DNA of 64,000 nt from Haloarcula japonica DSM 6131 (lineage in GTDB: Archaea; Halobacteriota; Halobacteria; Halobacteriales; Haloarculaceae). The notes beneath the pieces are model-generated. The model ran no database searches. It was not told the origin of the DNA and was given only the letters and a program-made list of their open reading frames with translations. The translations under genes were made by a program, and so were the position numbers. Location: positions 124,001-188,000 of the forward strand of contig NZ_AOLY01000039.1 of the NCBI RefSeq assembly GCF_000336635.1, in the 5' to 3' direction. Positions 63,338 to 64,000 of the stretch are shown piece by piece; position 1 is the first letter of the stretch, and every line of letters starts with the position of its first letter.

Positions 63338-63646
63338 ATGGAGATCCACGACGAACGCATTCCAGCAGCGACGTTCGCGACCTGAGTCGACAACATGCCC
63401 CAGCCCTGTGTCGACTTCGCTGTCGAATACGAGGACGGCATCGTACTCACACGACGACAGAACGAGCCAGCCAAAGGCGAGTGGTTCTGGCCGGGGAGCC
63501 GCCTCCATAGGGGTGAACGACTGGACGACGCGGCGAAAATTACACTCGACGACCAGCACGACGCCTATCGCGTCGTCACGGAACCACCAGGGGACACGAA
63601 CCAGTACGTCACGGAGTCCTTCGAGCAGTTCGATATCGGCCAGTAG
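63338..63646 (+). pseudogene. decayed GDP-mannose mannosyl hydrolase-like Nudix gene
   Basis: An ATG at 63338 opens MEIHDERIPAATFAT, then TGA at 63383-63385 stops it; the same frame continues VDNMPQPCVDFAVEYEDGIV to 63646. The middle (KGEWFWPGSRLHRGERLDDA) is Gmm-like, but the Nudix box is missing, and the sequence jumps to ITLDDQHDAYRVV, which in relatives lies well after the box. So this has a nonsense codon and an internal deletion. Neighbouring sugar-nucleotide gene supports the origin. Confidence 0.65.
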
Positions 63647-63746
63647 CGGGTGCAAATTGTTGTTTTATGGCCGGATACATGTCTCAAGAGCAGTCGGGCT
63701 ATACGAGACTAGCAGGTAACTGAACAGAAGATTGATTACCCATCGC

Positions 63747-63769
63747 AGTTACTCACTATCTGAGTAACT
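63747..63769 (+). promoter_or_regulatory. perfect inverted repeat abutting start of sulfoquinovose-synthase-like gene
   Basis: AGTTACTCA and TGAGTAACT are perfect 9-bp inverted arms with spacer CTATC, and the last base touches the ATG at 63770. It can be an operator or a hairpin at the start of the message. Confidence 0.65.
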
Positions 63770-64000
63770 ATGACGATCCTCATCACTGGCGGTGACGGCT
63801 ACGTCGGCTGGCCGGCCGCACTGCGAATCGCGGACCAAACGGACGACCGAGTGCTGCTCGTCGACAACTTCGGCCGACGGGAGTGGGTCGAGGACGTCGG
63901 CGCGACGAGCGCGACACCAGTGGCTAGCATCGACGAGCGCCTCGACGCGGCCCGCGAGGTCCACGGCCTGACGAACCTTTCATTCGTCGAGGGCGATCTT
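63770..64000 (+). CDS. UDP-sulfoquinovose synthase-like epimerase (3' truncated by window)
   Basis: The first 77 residues start MTILITGGDGYVGWPAALRIA (given in part) with Rossmann GGDGYVGWP, then LLVDNFGRREWVEDVG and TPVASIDERLDAAREV, ending FVEGDL. GGDGYxGWP and VDNFxRR are typical of SQD1/Agl3 enzymes that make UDP-sulfoquinovose for glycans. The rest lies beyond the window. It follows a decayed mannosyl hydrolase-like gene, so an S-layer or lipid glycan cluster may start here. Confidence 0.75.
   Translation, partial: MTILITGGDGYVGWPAALRIADQTDDRVLLVDNFGRREWVEDVGATSATPVASIDERLDAAREVHGLTNLSFVEGDL

Noticed and set aside
1..64000. CRISPR arrays, rRNA operons, complete insertion sequences
   Set aside because: No regularly spaced direct repeats, no rRNA signatures and no transposase gene with flanking repeats were seen in the window.

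Overview
The window is chromosomal DNA of an extremely halophilic archaeon (class Halobacteria). Supporting signs are the GC-rich code with strong GC3 bias, very acidic proteins, Tat signal peptides (RR) followed by lipoboxes, likely leaderless genes with a TATA element about 26-30 nt before the start codon, and many archaeal markers: CetZ, CofC/G/H, ArcS/RaSEA/TgtA, NreA, MptA, TrmY, the rnhA pair, and tRNAs for Ile(GAT), Leu(TAA) and Pro(CGG). Gene content and style resemble Haloarcula, but that genus call is an inference. I see no CRISPR array, complete insertion sequence, rRNA or prophage. Most of the window is dense housekeeping sequence with a few accessory or decaying patches.

Layout. 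0-10 kb: AP-superfamily hydrolase, inorganic pyrophosphatase, a PadR/RosR-like regulator, ribonuclease HI with its partner gene, NreA DNA-repair protein, DUF4013 membrane protein, LMW phosphatase, a lipoprotein and a methyltransferase. 10-22 kb: a broken small Cys-Cys gene beside tRNA-Ile, FxsA, a cytochrome P450, a DUF255 protein, TrmB regulator, MptA, a HalX response regulator, a fused siroheme decarboxylase (AhbAB), TrpD2-like protein, alpha/beta hydrolase, cyclophilin, MOSC protein and a ferredoxin. 22-29 kb: a complete dipeptide/oligopeptide ABC transporter operon (binding protein, two permeases, two ATPases). 29-34 kb: small haloarchaeal proteins, tRNA-Leu, a TrkA/RAM potassium-regulation group, thymidylate kinase and an NAD-binding protein. 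34-40 kb: cetZ, a membrane protein and cofC overlap, followed by cofG and convergent cofH (F420 biosynthesis). 40-46 kb: Ca2+/Na+ antiporter, then purC, purU, purS and purQ around a receiver-GAF/KaiC-like pair. 46-50 kb: a tungstate transporter (tupABC) with a ModE/TOBE-type regulator. 50-57 kb: the archaeosine pathway (raSEA, arcS, tgtA), split by an alginate-lyase-like lipoprotein and a uronate-dehydrogenase-like SDR on the opposite strand. 57-64 kb: Nudix hydrolase, small proteins, a large NLP/Vps62-like lipoprotein, trmY, another large lipoprotein, tRNA-Pro, a Nudix pseudogene and the start of a UDP-sulfoquinovose-synthase-like gene that may open a glycan cluster beyond the window.

How they work together. 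Several tRNA-modification steps share the window (MptA feeds preQ0/archaeosine; TgtA, ArcS and RaSEA complete it; TrmY makes m1-pseudouridine-54). Cofactor and purine genes (cof, pur) flank the CetZ locus. Regulatory sites read from the sequence are inverted repeats positioned against likely promoters or start codons of the rosR-like, cofG, tupA, modE-like and sulfoquinovose-synthase-like genes. The most unusual items are the recoding-like frameshift at 10.0-10.2 kb, the HDWE-motif lipoprotein at 58.5-60.6 kb, the insertion in the archaeosine locus, the decayed GDP-mannose-type Nudix gene, and the RAM-TrkA-RAM group.
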